Shown: one piece after another, positions 1-8,162 of the stretch
Numbering within the stretch: position 1 is the first letter of the stretch
Layout of the letters: every line of letters begins with the position of its first letter
DNA from: Ignavibacteria bacterium
GTDB lineage: Bacteria > Bacteroidota > Ignavibacteria > Kapaibacteriales > UBA4661
Direction of reading: 5' to 3'
Length of the DNA: 64,000 bases
Assembly (NCBI GenBank): GCA_013298775.1
Contig: JAAFIV010000023.1
Coordinates: forward strand, 1-64,000
Translations under genes and position numbers: made by a program
The notes under the pieces: model-generated
The model's input: the letters and a program-made list of their open reading frames with translations, nothing else
Databases searched by the model: none
What the model was told of the DNA's origin: nothing

Positions 1-144
1 GTGGCATATAACTGGTGAAGGCGTTTTCTCTGCTTCACCGTCAGAGCGGCATTTGAGTGGATATTCATAGCACAAATTTACCCATTCTCAACCCATTTTT
101 TGAGTATAATCTTTTGAACCCATACAAATACGATTTACAAAGTA

Positions 145-207
145 TTACAATTTCCCATTTGCTTTTTCCCAATCCAATTTCGCCACCAAAACATCGTACA
201 CTGCCTG
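145..207 (-). pseudogene. 3'-terminal remnant of a TolC-like gene
   Basis: The minus strand reads QAVYDVLVAKLDWEKANGKL and a stop, nearly the same as the last residues of the outer-membrane factor at 942-2273, which ends ANGRL. Positions 158-201 are identical to 955-998 over 44 bases, and the similarity extends to the stop codon. Upstream of this, from about 208, no further TolC similarity can be seen. It is therefore a detached 3' end, left by duplication or recombination, with an unrelated membrane gene lying between the two copies. The rest of 1-291 holds nothing else I can recognise. Confidence 0.8.
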
Positions 208-291
208 AAAGCATCTCAACATCCATATTGCGGATGGAAAATGTTTTTTTCTGAAATTTTTAGAAATCTAACTAGAATCTTCGTACTGCAA

Positions 292-900
292 CTAAACTGC
301 ACGTTTTCTGAATAATGCCCGCAAAGAAAATCCGATATGCCACAAGACAATCCCAAGAGTTACGCCAAAGCTACTAAAAAGACAAAGTGCTTTCATCCTC
401 ACCAAAACTAAGCCTACAGAAATAAAACTACTCACATCTTGACTTCCAGAGGAACTAATTGCTGTTACAAAACACGTATTTTCAGCGATGTCAAAAAGCC
501 CCACACCCAATGGTAACAGCACAAATGAGCTGTTCAGAAGATTCTGAGCAAAAGAGTGATTGTAGCGTTTGAGAATATTCACCCAGAGAAGGCTAAGAGA
601 CCCAAAAACAACAAACGGCACTGCATTATCAAGAATAAAAAATGACCAATACATCTTTCGAGCTTCGATATTGTATGAGCGAATCAGGTTCATAGCCGCA
701 TCAACACTTAGTATGCTATTCCTATTTTCCAAATCAAGTAACGGTTGTCCGCTTACTTGAAAAAACAAACTACTAAATGCGTTTAATGTATAGGTCCAAA
801 ACGTAAAGAGTGCAAAAATTAGCAGAATGATAACAAGAAGATGGAGTGTCGAACCCCAGTCTCTTATGCGATTTGCCAGTGGTTTCATATTTGTTTTCAC
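292..900 (-). CDS. Hypothetical four-helix membrane protein
   Basis: I do not recognise this 202-residue protein. It has about four hydrophobic segments, near residues 18-45, 85-108, 123-142 and 172-192, with a loop of about 40 residues after the first. The C-terminus is basic (RALFRKRAV), which suggests a cytoplasmic end. It has no motif that would give a function. It lies in the same direction as the TolC-like gene, 41 bases beyond that gene's stop, and is bracketed by the two copies of the TolC 3' end. This suggests it arrived as an insertion. The start ATG at 900 is the first in frame and is followed by a short hydrophilic n-region. Confidence 0.6.
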   Translation of the reverse strand: MKTNMKPLANRIRDWGSTLHLLVIILLIFALFTFWTYTLNAFSSLFFQVSGQPLLDLENRNSILSVDAAMNLIRSYNIEARKMYWSFFILDNAVPFVVFGSLSLLWVNILKRYNHSFAQNLLNSSFVLLPLGVGLFDIAENTCFVTAISSSGSQDVSSFISVGLVLVRMKALCLFSSFGVTLGIVLWHIGFSLRALFRKRAV

Positions 901-941
901 TTAAAAAGAGGTTGAATCTGGAAATGTAATTTTATCGGTAT

Positions 942-2273
942 TTACAGTCGCCCGTTTGCTTTTTCCCAATCCAATTTCGCCACCAAAACATCGTACACCG
1001 CTTGTAAATACGAGCCTTGCGTGTCGCGCAGCGTCTGCTCGGCGTTCAGAACGTCTTGCTGCGTGGCTTGTCCTTGCTTAAAGCGCGTCGTGGTCGTGGA
1101 AAGAACTTCTTCGGCAATACCGATATTTTCTTTTTGAATCTGCACCGCACGAAGCGAGTTTTTAAGCGATGTTTGCGTGTTACTCAGTTCGTATTGCATC
1201 GTCTGGCGCAAGGAACGGAGCGTGTTTTCGTTTTTATCAAGCTGCAATGCCTGTTGCTGCACAAGCGGCGTGCGCGTGAACCAATCCATAATGGGAACAT
1301 TGACGCGCAGCCCAAGATACGACAACGGGAAGAAGTTCAGTTTGCTCACATCATTGGCAAAACCTTGTGTTCCGAGAAAGCCGTAGCCCGAAAGCGTTGG
1401 GTAATTCTGCTTTTGTATGCGCTGAAGGCTCTGCACGTTCATTTCGCGTTGGGCAAGTTCGGCGCGAGTATCGGTGCGTCCTTCAAATGCCGCATCGGTA
1501 CTTGCGTTTGCGAAAGTGGTGTCATTTCCCAGCAAATTGGACAAATTATCAGCAAGGCGAATATCCGCAGCATTTCCCTCGAAACCCAGTTGCAGAGCCA
1601 GATTCATGCGGCTCACAGCAAGCGCGTCGGCAGCTTTTTGGCGTTGGAGTTTTGCATTGGAAACGTTTAAGTATGCGGTGTTTAGCTCGGTTTTGAGGGC
1701 GTTGGCATTTTGAAATTTTGATTGCACATTGCTGTACAAATTTTCATTCCGCGAGAGCGTCGTTTCTGCTTGGCGGAGCTTTTCTTCATTCAGCACAACG
1801 GCGTAGTACGCTCGCATGACGTTCAGTTTCAAGGTATTTTTCGACAAGGCAGTATTCGCAGAAGCAAGATTTTGTGCGGCTTTTGCGTACTCTACGCCTG
1901 CGCTTGCACCAAAATCCAGAATCGGCGCATTGAGGTCGAGCGACGCGCTGGCGTTCCAGTTTGTGCCGAAGACTGCGGTTGTGAGTTCATCTTCCGCAGC
2001 GCGAGGATTGAAGGTGCGGGCTGGCAAAACCTGCGTGGCGAGTTGCGTGTTGTAGCGAGTGTCTATTGCACCTGTCAGCCTTGGCAAGAGCGCGTTTCCT
2101 GCTTCTTTGACCTTTTCCTCGCTGATGCGCTCATCCACGAGAGCATTGCGAAAAGCAGGATTGTTGGAAAGCGCGTAACTGACGGCTTCTTGAACGGTGA
2201 ATTGCTTGGTTTGCGCATGAATGCTGGTGGCGCAAAGGCAAAGCGTGAGGAATGTAGTGATGATGCGGTTCAT
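942..2273 (-). CDS. TolC-family outer-membrane efflux protein
   Basis: This 443-residue protein is an outer-membrane factor, the trimeric channel that carries substrate from an inner-membrane transporter to the outside. Residues 1-20 form a signal peptide ending in SIHA before QTK. Two OEP repeats follow, roughly 25-225 and 245-440, each rich in long heptad-like helices (for example the ALSKNTLKLNVMRAYYAVVL stretch). The length is typical for TolC. It is the last gene of a minus-strand cluster with an FtsX-type permease, a membrane fusion protein and an ABC ATPase, so a DevBCA-TolC type exporter is the likely complex. The substrate cannot be told from sequence; glycolipids or peptides are usual for this class. 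Confidence 0.9.
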   Translation of the reverse strand: MNRIITTFLTLCLCATSIHAQTKQFTVQEAVSYALSNNPAFRNALVDERISEEKVKEAGNALLPRLTGAIDTRYNTQLATQVLPARTFNPRAAEDELTTAVFGTNWNASASLDLNAPILDFGASAGVEYAKAAQNLASANTALSKNTLKLNVMRAYYAVVLNEEKLRQAETTLSRNENLYSNVQSKFQNANALKTELNTAYLNVSNAKLQRQKAADALAVSRMNLALQLGFEGNAADIRLADNLSNLLGNDTTFANASTDAAFEGRTDTRAELAQREMNVQSLQRIQKQNYPTLSGYGFLGTQGFANDVSKLNFFPLSYLGLRVNVPIMDWFTRTPLVQQQALQLDKNENTLRSLRQTMQYELSNTQTSLKNSLRAVQIQKENIGIAEEVLSTTTTRFKQGQATQQDVLNAEQTLRDTQGSYLQAVYDVLVAKLDWEKANGRL

Positions 2274-2307
2274 GGTTGGGAAATTAAATTGGACTAAAAT
2301 AGTTGGG

Positions 2308-2405
2308 GAACGCGGATTTAGAGGACTTTGGAGGACTGGTCAGGACTGAGGAACATTGGCGCAAACGTCCTCAAAAGTCCTCTCAAGTCCTCAAAATCCG
2401 CGTTC
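2308..2405. repeat. Palindromic repeat, family P3, copy a
   Basis: The outer arms are GAACGCGGATTT (2308-2319) and its exact complement AAATCCGCGTTC (2394-2405), with further GAGGACT/AGTCCTC complementarity inside. The same element occurs at 7536-7643 and, degenerate, at 60584-60677. It fills the gap between the permease and TolC genes. Confidence 0.85.
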
Positions 2406-2413
2406 AAAAAAAA

Positions 2414-3541
2414 TCAACCGCGAAAGACCGTTGCCGGCTCAAGTGTGGTGATGCGTCGAATAGCAAATACCGCTCCAAAGACAGAAATGACAACGGTAAT
2501 GACGAAAAATCCAAAGCGAATTGTCGGTGAATACTCAAACAGCACACCGCCTTGCGAGATGCCAAACTTGAAGCCTTGCAAAAGAATTGTGCTAAACACA
2601 TAGCCCACAAGTGCGAGAATAACGCACTGCAACAAAATAAGCCGTGTAATGAAGCCATTTGTAGAGCCAATCGCCTTCAAGGTGGCGTAATCTCTAATGC
2701 GGTCAATCGTTGCTGAGTACAGCGTGAGACCGATAATAATCAAGCCCGACAAAATTGCGAAGACAATGAGCGTTCCTGTGGAAATGGCGATACCGCTTGT
2801 GCTAAGAACAAAGGACACCGTTGAGCTTGATAAATCCTCCGCTTTCCATGCACGCACACCAAAAATACTTGCATTGATGCGGTCTCGCACGACAGCGGTG
2901 TCTGCACCTGGCTCTAAATCTACCAAAATCGCACTCACTTTGTCGGACGAGATGCGTCCGTACGCACGGGCGCGTTCCACCGTTGAAAACATATACACCC
3001 CGCCGAATCCCCGTGCACCACGTGTTTGTGCGGCAATGCTGGCTTTTTTGCCACCGAGTTCAAAGTTTGTTCCGAGCGTCGCGCCGCCAAGTGCTTTTTG
3101 GTCAAATTCATCGCACGTGAACGTGCCTTCAGGCATGATGTCAAGGGCGTTTCCTTTGCTCATATTCCACGGACCGCCCTTAAATTCAGGATACTGCGAG
3201 CCGACAATCACGGCAGCAGACGTTTTTCCATTTTCAAATTTTGCTTCGGCAGCCGCAAGCACAAGCGGATACGCCCGCGCCACGCCCGGAATAGATTCTA
3301 CCTCGCGTTGAAGGCGGCTATCCAAGAGTCCGAGTGAATTTGCATTGGTCGTGGCACTATTGATAACCCACAGCCCGACCTTACCTTTGGTGCTGTTCGG
3401 CAGCCCTGCCATCAGTCCTGTGAGGAACAAGAAAATACCGACCTGCTGCCCGATGAGGAAAATGGAAATAATGATGCCGAAGAGTGCGCCAAACGACTTG
3501 GGTTTGTCGTAGAGAAGGAAGCGTAATGCGTTTTTTAACAT
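2414..3541 (-). CDS. DevC-like FtsX-family ABC transporter permease
   Basis: This 375-residue permease has the FtsX/MacB-type layout. One N-terminal helix at about 18-42 is followed by a large periplasmic domain (about 45-240) and three helices near 255-280, 303-328 and 345-366, ending with the coupling segment RRITTLEPATVFRG. The opening LRFLLYDKPKSFGALFGIIISIFLIGQQ is characteristic of DevC-type permeases. It would pair with the ATPase at 5248-5976 and the fusion protein at 4098-5135. The GxxExxY cassette separates it from the fusion protein, but all genes keep the same direction. The start ATG at 3541 gives the expected short cytoplasmic N-terminus. Confidence 0.88.
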   Translation of the reverse strand: MLKNALRFLLYDKPKSFGALFGIIISIFLIGQQVGIFLFLTGLMAGLPNSTKGKVGLWVINSATTNANSLGLLDSRLQREVESIPGVARAYPLVLAAAEAKFENGKTSAAVIVGSQYPEFKGGPWNMSKGNALDIMPEGTFTCDEFDQKALGGATLGTNFELGGKKASIAAQTRGARGFGGVYMFSTVERARAYGRISSDKVSAILVDLEPGADTAVVRDRINASIFGVRAWKAEDLSSSTVSFVLSTSGIAISTGTLIVFAILSGLIIIGLTLYSATIDRIRDYATLKAIGSTNGFITRLILLQCVILALVGYVFSTILLQGFKFGISQGGVLFEYSPTIRFGFFVITVVISVFGAVFAIRRITTLEPATVFRG

Positions 3542-3560
3542 GATGTTTTTGATTATTTGT

Positions 3561-4031
3561 TTATGGTGATTTTTTTGACACAGATTGAACAGATTCGACT
3601 GATGAGGAATGATGCGGAGTTTGAGGTAAATGTTTTTTCAAATGATTTTCAAAGATTTTGCGATGAGGTTTTGGCTCAATCGTGCCAAAATTCAATAAAA
3701 GTCCCACTTCAATTTCAGTTGCGCGGAGATAATTGACAAGTTGAGCAAAATGCGATTCATGAATATCCTTAATGGCTTTTAACTCTACCAAAACCGTTTT
3801 TTCTACAATCATATCTGCCCGATACTCTCCAATAACTTGACCTTTGTAGTAAACTGTTATAGGCACTTGCGTTTCTACAGAAAGCCCCATTGCATGAAGC
3901 TCTATTTTGAGGGCTTCTTCATAACATTTCTCAAGAAACCCCGTGCCAAGATTGTTATACACGGAATAGTATGCACCAATAATTTTTTGTGTAATATCAC
4001 TGTGTTTGTACTGTTTTTCAATCATTTTCAT
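3561..4031 (-). CDS. GxxExxY protein (PD-(D/E)XK-like family)
   Basis: The name-giving motif is at residues 31-37 (G-FL-E-KC-Y), followed by the conserved stretch with ADMIVEKTVLVELKAI, an Asp/Glu-x-Lys arrangement like that of PD-(D/E)XK nucleases. The 156 residues fit the family, whose biochemical role is unknown. The C-terminal tail (VESVQSVSKKSP) is low-complexity and is encoded by the flanking repeat. The gene sits inside a transporter operon with which it has no evident functional link, and is flanked by an inverted repeat (see 3568-4091). It looks like a passenger cassette inserted in the sense direction. Confidence 0.85.
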   Translation of the reverse strand: MKMIEKQYKHSDITQKIIGAYYSVYNNLGTGFLEKCYEEALKIELHAMGLSVETQVPITVYYKGQVIGEYRADMIVEKTVLVELKAIKDIHESHFAQLVNYLRATEIEVGLLLNFGTIEPKPHRKIFENHLKKHLPQTPHHSSSVESVQSVSKKSP

Positions 4032-4091
4032 ATCATTTCTATTCCATCAGTTTTTATCAGTTCCATCAGTCAAATCAGTGTCAAAAAAATC
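3568..4091. mobile_element. Putative cassette carrying the GxxExxY gene
   Basis: The left edge GATTTTTTTGACACAGATT (3568-3586) and the right edge AATCAGTGTCAAAAAAATC (4073-4091) are inverted copies with 18 of 19 bases matching. Just inside lie short iterations of ACAGATT and ATCAGT type. The segment contains only the GxxExxY gene. No transposase is present and no target duplication is clear, so calling it mobile is inference. Confidence 0.55.
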
Positions 4092-4097
4092 TAAAAA

Positions 4098-5135
4098 TTA
4101 CTTCACCGCAATAACACACTCCACGCGGCTATTCAAGAGCAGCGCACCAGCATTATTCAAGCGCACCCGCACTTCGCGCACACGGCGGTCTTCGAGCGCA
4201 CCAGCTTCATCAGAAAACAACGATTTCTTCTTCAAATACGGTCCAATCGCGCTCACAACGCCATCGGCAACAATTTCCGTGTTTCCCTGCAAGCGAATCT
4301 GTGCCTTCTGACCAACAGCCACGCTGGAAACAAATAATTCATCCACCTCGCACAATACCGTAACTGCACCTTTTGGAGCAAAATCGCCCACTGCCGCACC
4401 AACAGCCACCGCGCTACCAACATTTGGCGTGAGCTTCAGCAACACCCCGTCCGTTGGTGCTTTCAGGACTTTTCGGCGAATCTCTGCACTCGACACGCGA
4501 GCATCGGCGCGGAGTTCCGCGAGGCGGCTTTCGGCAGAACGCAATGAGGATTGCAAACGCTCTACTTCGCGCTCGGCGGTATCGAAATCGGTTTTTGCAT
4601 TGTCGAGGTTTTGCCGAGTTTCCGCGCCATTGTCAAAGATATTTTTCAAACGATTGTAGCGTTCGCGGAAGTTTTGTGCTTTGGTTTCTGCGGATTGAAT
4701 TTGCGAGCGAATGCCCTTCAAATCTTCTTCCTGTGTGCGTACACGTGCCTCCGCAAGCTGCAACCGTGCGGACTCCACGCTATGGTCGAGTTCCAAAATG
4801 GTGCTTCCTGCTTGCAAATTATCGCCATCCTGTGCCGTTACTTTACTGACAATACCAGGCGTTTCCATGCTGAGAGCGGTGATTTGGTCTTCTGGCTCAA
4901 CGCGCCCAAGGGCAGTTACTTTGCTGACTTCGCTAGGATTGATGCGCTGTGCAGACGATACCGTCTTTGTGCCAGCATTCGCGCTTTCTTCGGTTTTCGC
5001 GCCATCGGCAGCTTTTGCGTCTTTCGAGCCGCAACTTGTGACGAGCGACCCTGTGAAGCCCAGTATTGACGCGCTAACAAGGGCAATACCTGTGCGACGA
5101 AAGGTGAGTGGAGAAATGAACAACATAGTTTTCAT
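4098..5135 (-). CDS. DevB/HlyD-type membrane fusion lipoprotein
   Basis: This 345-residue periplasmic adaptor bridges the inner-membrane ABC permease and the TolC channel. The N-terminus has a hydrophobic segment ending in LVTSC near residue 35, a lipobox, so it is probably a lipoprotein. A biotinyl-lipoyl half-motif (GIVSKVTAQDGDNLQAGSTILELD) precedes a long coiled-coil hairpin at about 110-220, rich in Q, E, R and A. After it come the second lipoyl half (VLKAPTDGVLLKLTPNVGSAV) and a beta-barrel domain. The order and length match DevB. The next upstream gene is the ATPase, with a small hairpin repeat between them. Confidence 0.88.
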   Translation of the reverse strand: MKTMLFISPLTFRRTGIALVSASILGFTGSLVTSCGSKDAKAADGAKTEESANAGTKTVSSAQRINPSEVSKVTALGRVEPEDQITALSMETPGIVSKVTAQDGDNLQAGSTILELDHSVESARLQLAEARVRTQEEDLKGIRSQIQSAETKAQNFRERYNRLKNIFDNGAETRQNLDNAKTDFDTAEREVERLQSSLRSAESRLAELRADARVSSAEIRRKVLKAPTDGVLLKLTPNVGSAVAVGAAVGDFAPKGAVTVLCEVDELFVSSVAVGQKAQIRLQGNTEIVADGVVSAIGPYLKKKSLFSDEAGALEDRRVREVRVRLNNAGALLLNSRVECVIAVK

Positions 5136-5200
5136 ACAATATCTGAGAAATGGTAAAAGTGGTGATATTTTCTTGATGTGTGCGGCAAAACCTAGACGGC

Positions 5201-5232
5201 GTGAGGCTCTGACTTCCTCGTCAGGGTCTCAC
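5201..5232. repeat. Hairpin repeat, family P4, single
   Basis: GTGAGGCTCTGA (5201-5212) pairs with TCAGGGTCTCAC (5221-5232) over 12 bp with two G-T wobbles and an 8-base loop. Related hairpins are at 6039-6174, 32359-32386 and 62271-62357. It lies between the ATPase and fusion-protein genes and could shape operon mRNA stability. Confidence 0.75.
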
Positions 5233-5247
5233 TTTCGCTTGTTTCGC

Positions 5248-5976
5248 CTAATGCGAATGATTAGCAACCAGTTCTTCTGCCGTTACTTCGCGGGCAATGC
5301 CGTTTTCTACTTCAATAATGCGGTGCGCGTAGTGCCGAAGGCGCATATCGTGGGTAACAACCGCCAACGCCCGCCCAGAATCAGCAATCTCGCGGAGTTC
5401 CTTCATCACGATTTCAACGGATTTTACATCCAGCGCAGCCGTTGGTTCATCGCAGAGCATGAGTTTTGGCTCGCTCACAAGGGCGCGGGCAATGGCGATA
5501 CGCTGCTGCTGACCGCCCGACAACTGGCGCGGAAGCTGCTTGCGGCGGTCGCTCATACCAACGCGCTCAATCACAGCGTGGGCGCGGTTACGAGCTTCTT
5601 TTTCGGGAATGCCCTGCAAGCGAAGTGGCATCATCACGTTCTCTTCGGCAGAAAGCGGCGCGACGAGATTAAAACTTTGAAACACAAAGCCGATGTTGTT
5701 GAGGCGCAAATCCGCCATTTGCTTTGCGTTCAGATTATTCGTGTCCGTGCCGTTGATGTTTACAACGCCTTCCGACGGATAAATTACGCAGCCAAGTAAG
5801 GAAAGAAGCGTAGTTTTGCCCGAACCCGATGGACCGATGATAAGCAAAAGCTCGCCTTTGCGGACTTCCATCGTGGTTGGTTGCAGCGCAATAATCTCGG
5901 TGTCGCCCGTTTTATAGACCTTCGACGCGCCGCGCACGTGGGCGATTGTTTGGCTAGTTGGTGGTGAAATTGTCAT
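5248..5976 (-). CDS. DevA/LolD-type ABC transporter ATPase
   Basis: The 242-residue ATP-binding subunit has all nucleotide-binding motifs intact: Walker A GPSGSGKT (residues 48-55), signature LSGGQQQR, Walker B LMLCDEP with the catalytic Glu, D-loop AALD and the switch His in VVTHD. The motif set and the opening (TSQTIAHVRGASKVYKTGDTEIIAL) place it in the LolD/MacB/DevA subclass that drives FtsX-like permeases. It is the first gene of the exporter cluster after the MFS gene and is separated from that gene by about 190 bases of paired hairpins. It powers export through the permease, fusion protein and TolC-like channel downstream. Confidence 0.92.
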   Translation of the reverse strand: MTISPPTSQTIAHVRGASKVYKTGDTEIIALQPTTMEVRKGELLLIIGPSGSGKTTLLSLLGCVIYPSEGVVNINGTDTNNLNAKQMADLRLNNIGFVFQSFNLVAPLSAEENVMMPLRLQGIPEKEARNRAHAVIERVGMSDRRKQLPRQLSGGQQQRIAIARALVSEPKLMLCDEPTAALDVKSVEIVMKELREIADSGRALAVVTHDMRLRHYAHRIIEVENGIAREVTAEELVANHSH

Positions 5977-6038
5977 TATTTTTGTGGTGAATGTATTGAA
6001 GAAAAATATCTACAAAGCTGATACATACTGCTCTCGGC

Positions 6039-6174
6039 GCGAGGGTCTCACTTCTTCGTGAGGCTCTCGCTTTATTGCTTGCTTTGTTTCCCGCTTGTTT
6101 GTTTGCTTCGTTGTCTGCTCCATCGCTCGCTTCGTTGCCGAGTGAGACCCTCGCTGAAGAAGCGAGAGCCTCAC
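6039..6174. repeat. Paired hairpin repeat, family P4
   Basis: Two inverted hairpins frame a pyrimidine-rich spacer. The first is GCGAGGGTCTCAC (6039-6051) with GTGAGGCTCTCGC (6058-6070). The second is GTGAGACCCTCGCT (6142-6155) with AGCGAGAGCCTCAC (6161-6174). The second hairpin overlaps the last codon position of the MFS gene and supplies its TGA stop at 6171-6173. Confidence 0.8.
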
Positions 6175-7436
6175 GCCTCAGCCTTGATACTTGATTCTTG
6201 TGGCGATCCTTGACCTTGCCCAAACCCGCTTGGCATCGGGAGTTGCTGCACTTGCCGCACGATGTAGAGCGAAAGAACCGTCACGCCGACGGCGAAAAAT
6301 CCAATCCAGTTGTAATGCTGCAAAAGCCCGTCCGCGCCTTTTGCTACAACAAAACCTGCAATGAACGTCCCTGCGGCGGAACTAAGTTGCTGCACCGACG
6401 AGCTAATGCTTGTAAAACTGCCTCTGTGCTGCGGCAGCACCGTTCCTTGCACGAGAGCCATGCCAGGAATCATGCGCCCGTTAATACAGACAAACAATAG
6501 CGTTGTAGCGAAAAACACAGCAACGACGGGCGTTGCGGGCGGAAAGTTCGTAATAATCAAAATTGGGAAAATAGATGCAATTGCAGCGACCGTGTAAATG
6601 CGAGCTTTATTGAATTTATCCGCCATGATGCCGATAATTGGTGAAGCCACCACCGTCGTCGCGCCACCAATCAAGTACATAAGCGGGAGTTGCGCTTCGG
6701 TGATGCCGACGTTTGCCACCAAAAAAGCGGTCAAAAATGGTAAAATGGAAAATTGCCCGAGTGCAATCGAAATCACGAGCGCACACGCAAAGAGTTGATT
6801 GCGGTCGTTCAAAATACTCGTGATAACCTCAGGCGGTGTGCGGCGTGGCGCGTTCAAGTGTCCCGTGAGCGAGGGAACGGCAATGGCAACCAACACCTGC
6901 ACAATGAGGCTTAATCCCACCAACACAAGGAACGGTGCGTGCCAATCCCACAAATTTGCAAAGTACAACCCGCCCGGAACGCCCAAAATAGACGCAAGCG
7001 AAAACGACGCTGTTACCAAGCCAAACGAGCGGGCGCGGCGTTCTGCGGGAATCACATCGCCAATAATGGAAAAAACCATTGTTCCCATAAGCCCACCGAA
7101 CATTCCAGCAATGATGCGCCCTACAAGCAATGTCGGGTAATTCGGCGCAAGCCCGCACAGAAGCGTTGCTGCCGTCAGCCCAGCAAAGAGCAGCGTGAGG
7201 AGCTTTTTACGGTCGTATTTATCAATGAAAAACGCGCCCAAAAAGCCGCAAATACCCGCCGTGAGGATGTACGCGCCCACCGCAATACCAAATTCTTTTG
7301 TGCCAATGCTCCAGAGTTTGATGAGCTTTGGTGCGAGCGGCGGCATAATCATAAAGTCCACCACCGCGATAAACTGCACGAGTGCAAGCGTTGCAAGCAA
7401 GAACATTTCTTGCTTTGTTGTCAGTTGTTTGTTCAT
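6171..7436 (-). CDS. MFS transporter (drug/sugar efflux type)
   Basis: This is a 12-helix major facilitator protein of 421 residues. Helix 1 contains LALVQFIAVVDFMIMPPLAP, the pattern of proton antiporters of the YfcJ/AraJ efflux type, and loop 2-3 holds the MFS signature in the form GAFFIDKYDRKKLL. I place the start at the ATG at 7436 (MNKQLTTKQEM). An in-frame ATG at 7511 would add 25 residues with no obvious role. The last codons and the TGA stop run into a palindromic repeat. The substrate is unknown. The neighbouring ABC exporter suggests an efflux-oriented region, but co-transcription is not proved because hairpins separate the two. Confidence 0.85.
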   Translation of the reverse strand: MNKQLTTKQEMFLLATLALVQFIAVVDFMIMPPLAPKLIKLWSIGTKEFGIAVGAYILTAGICGFLGAFFIDKYDRKKLLTLLFAGLTAATLLCGLAPNYPTLLVGRIIAGMFGGLMGTMVFSIIGDVIPAERRARSFGLVTASFSLASILGVPGGLYFANLWDWHAPFLVLVGLSLIVQVLVAIAVPSLTGHLNAPRRTPPEVITSILNDRNQLFACALVISIALGQFSILPFLTAFLVANVGITEAQLPLMYLIGGATTVVASPIIGIMADKFNKARIYTVAAIASIFPILIITNFPPATPVVAVFFATTLLFVCINGRMIPGMALVQGTVLPQHRGSFTSISSSVQQLSSAAGTFIAGFVVAKGADGLLQHYNWIGFFAVGVTVLSLYIVRQVQQLPMPSGFGQGQGSPQESSIKAEA

Positions 7437-7535
7437 AGCGATAAAAAATGTTGTCCAACCAAAAAGAAATTCGCACAAATTTAGCGTGTTTTGGGCGGAT
7501 ACAAAGAGCATAATTTACAACTGGTCTTTGATTAA

Positions 7536-7643
7536 GGAACGCGGATTTTGAGGACTGAAGAGGACTTCTCAAGGACGCGAGTGATAATTTTGGAACAAAA
7601 AAAGTCCTAATCAGTCCTTCAAAGTCCTCAAAATCCGCGTTCC
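7536..7643. repeat. Palindromic repeat, family P3, copy b
   Basis: A perfect 20-bp terminal inverted repeat is present: GGAACGCGGATTTTGAGGAC at 7536-7555 and its complement at 7624-7643. Immediately to the right, CGTTCCCTGACGA is repeated twice in tandem. No target duplication is visible. Confidence 0.85.
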
Positions 7644-7676
7644 CTGACGACGTTCCCTGACGAATAGCCTCATTAG

Positions 7677-8141
7677 CTATCGAATCCCCTGAACAAAGGA
7701 TTTTACGCGCCCTTCGGCAAATTCACCCGTAACCCGCGTCCGCACTTGCCCTGAAGCATCCACAAAGAGTGCCGTAAAACCGTCTTTGTAGCCGTATTTG
7801 TCGCCCATAATGCCGTCCCAGTCGCATAAAACGGGAGTTTTAGCGTATGTACTTTTCACTTCATCCCGCGCCCAGCTTTTCGGCACGAAAAACGGCATTC
7901 CTTTGAAATACGCCACTCGCACGATGTGAAGCGGCTCCGAGGACAGTTGTTTCCTCAATGATTCTTCCCACCGTGGCATTTCTTTCAATCCCGCACGGTC
8001 GCCAATCATCACGATTGTTTGTTTGCCTTTGAACTCAATATTTTGCTGCATCTCGAATTGGTCAGCAAGCGAAAAATCGGCTGTGATGGCTGAAAGGCTC
8101 ATGACGACAAGGGTGAAGGTAAAAAGGAGCATGATTTTCAA
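7677..8141 (-). CDS. Secreted thioredoxin-fold protein without CXXC
   Basis: The 154-residue protein has a signal peptide (about residues 1-25, MKIMLLFTFTLVVMSLSAITA). The mature part resembles redoxin/YtfJ-like domains: a beta strand IVMIGDRAG, a helix with WEESLRKQL, a central PVLCDWDGIMGDKYGYKDGFTALFVDASGQV and a final GRVKSFVQGI helix. There is only one Cys, in PVLCDWD, and no CXXC, so thiol-disulfide exchange of the usual kind is unlikely. It follows a SOUL-family gene by 21 bases in the same direction, and the two probably form an operon. The function is unknown. Confidence 0.65.
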   Translation of the reverse strand: MKIMLLFTFTLVVMSLSAITADFSLADQFEMQQNIEFKGKQTIVMIGDRAGLKEMPRWEESLRKQLSSEPLHIVRVAYFKGMPFFVPKSWARDEVKSTYAKTPVLCDWDGIMGDKYGYKDGFTALFVDASGQVRTRVTGEFAEGRVKSFVQGIR

Positions 8142-8162
8142 AAGAGAAAGATAGTGTATAAA

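Noticed and set aside
57-254. Plus-strand 65-codon frame near the left edge
   Set aside because: It overlaps the TolC 3' remnant in the opposite direction and has no features of a protein.
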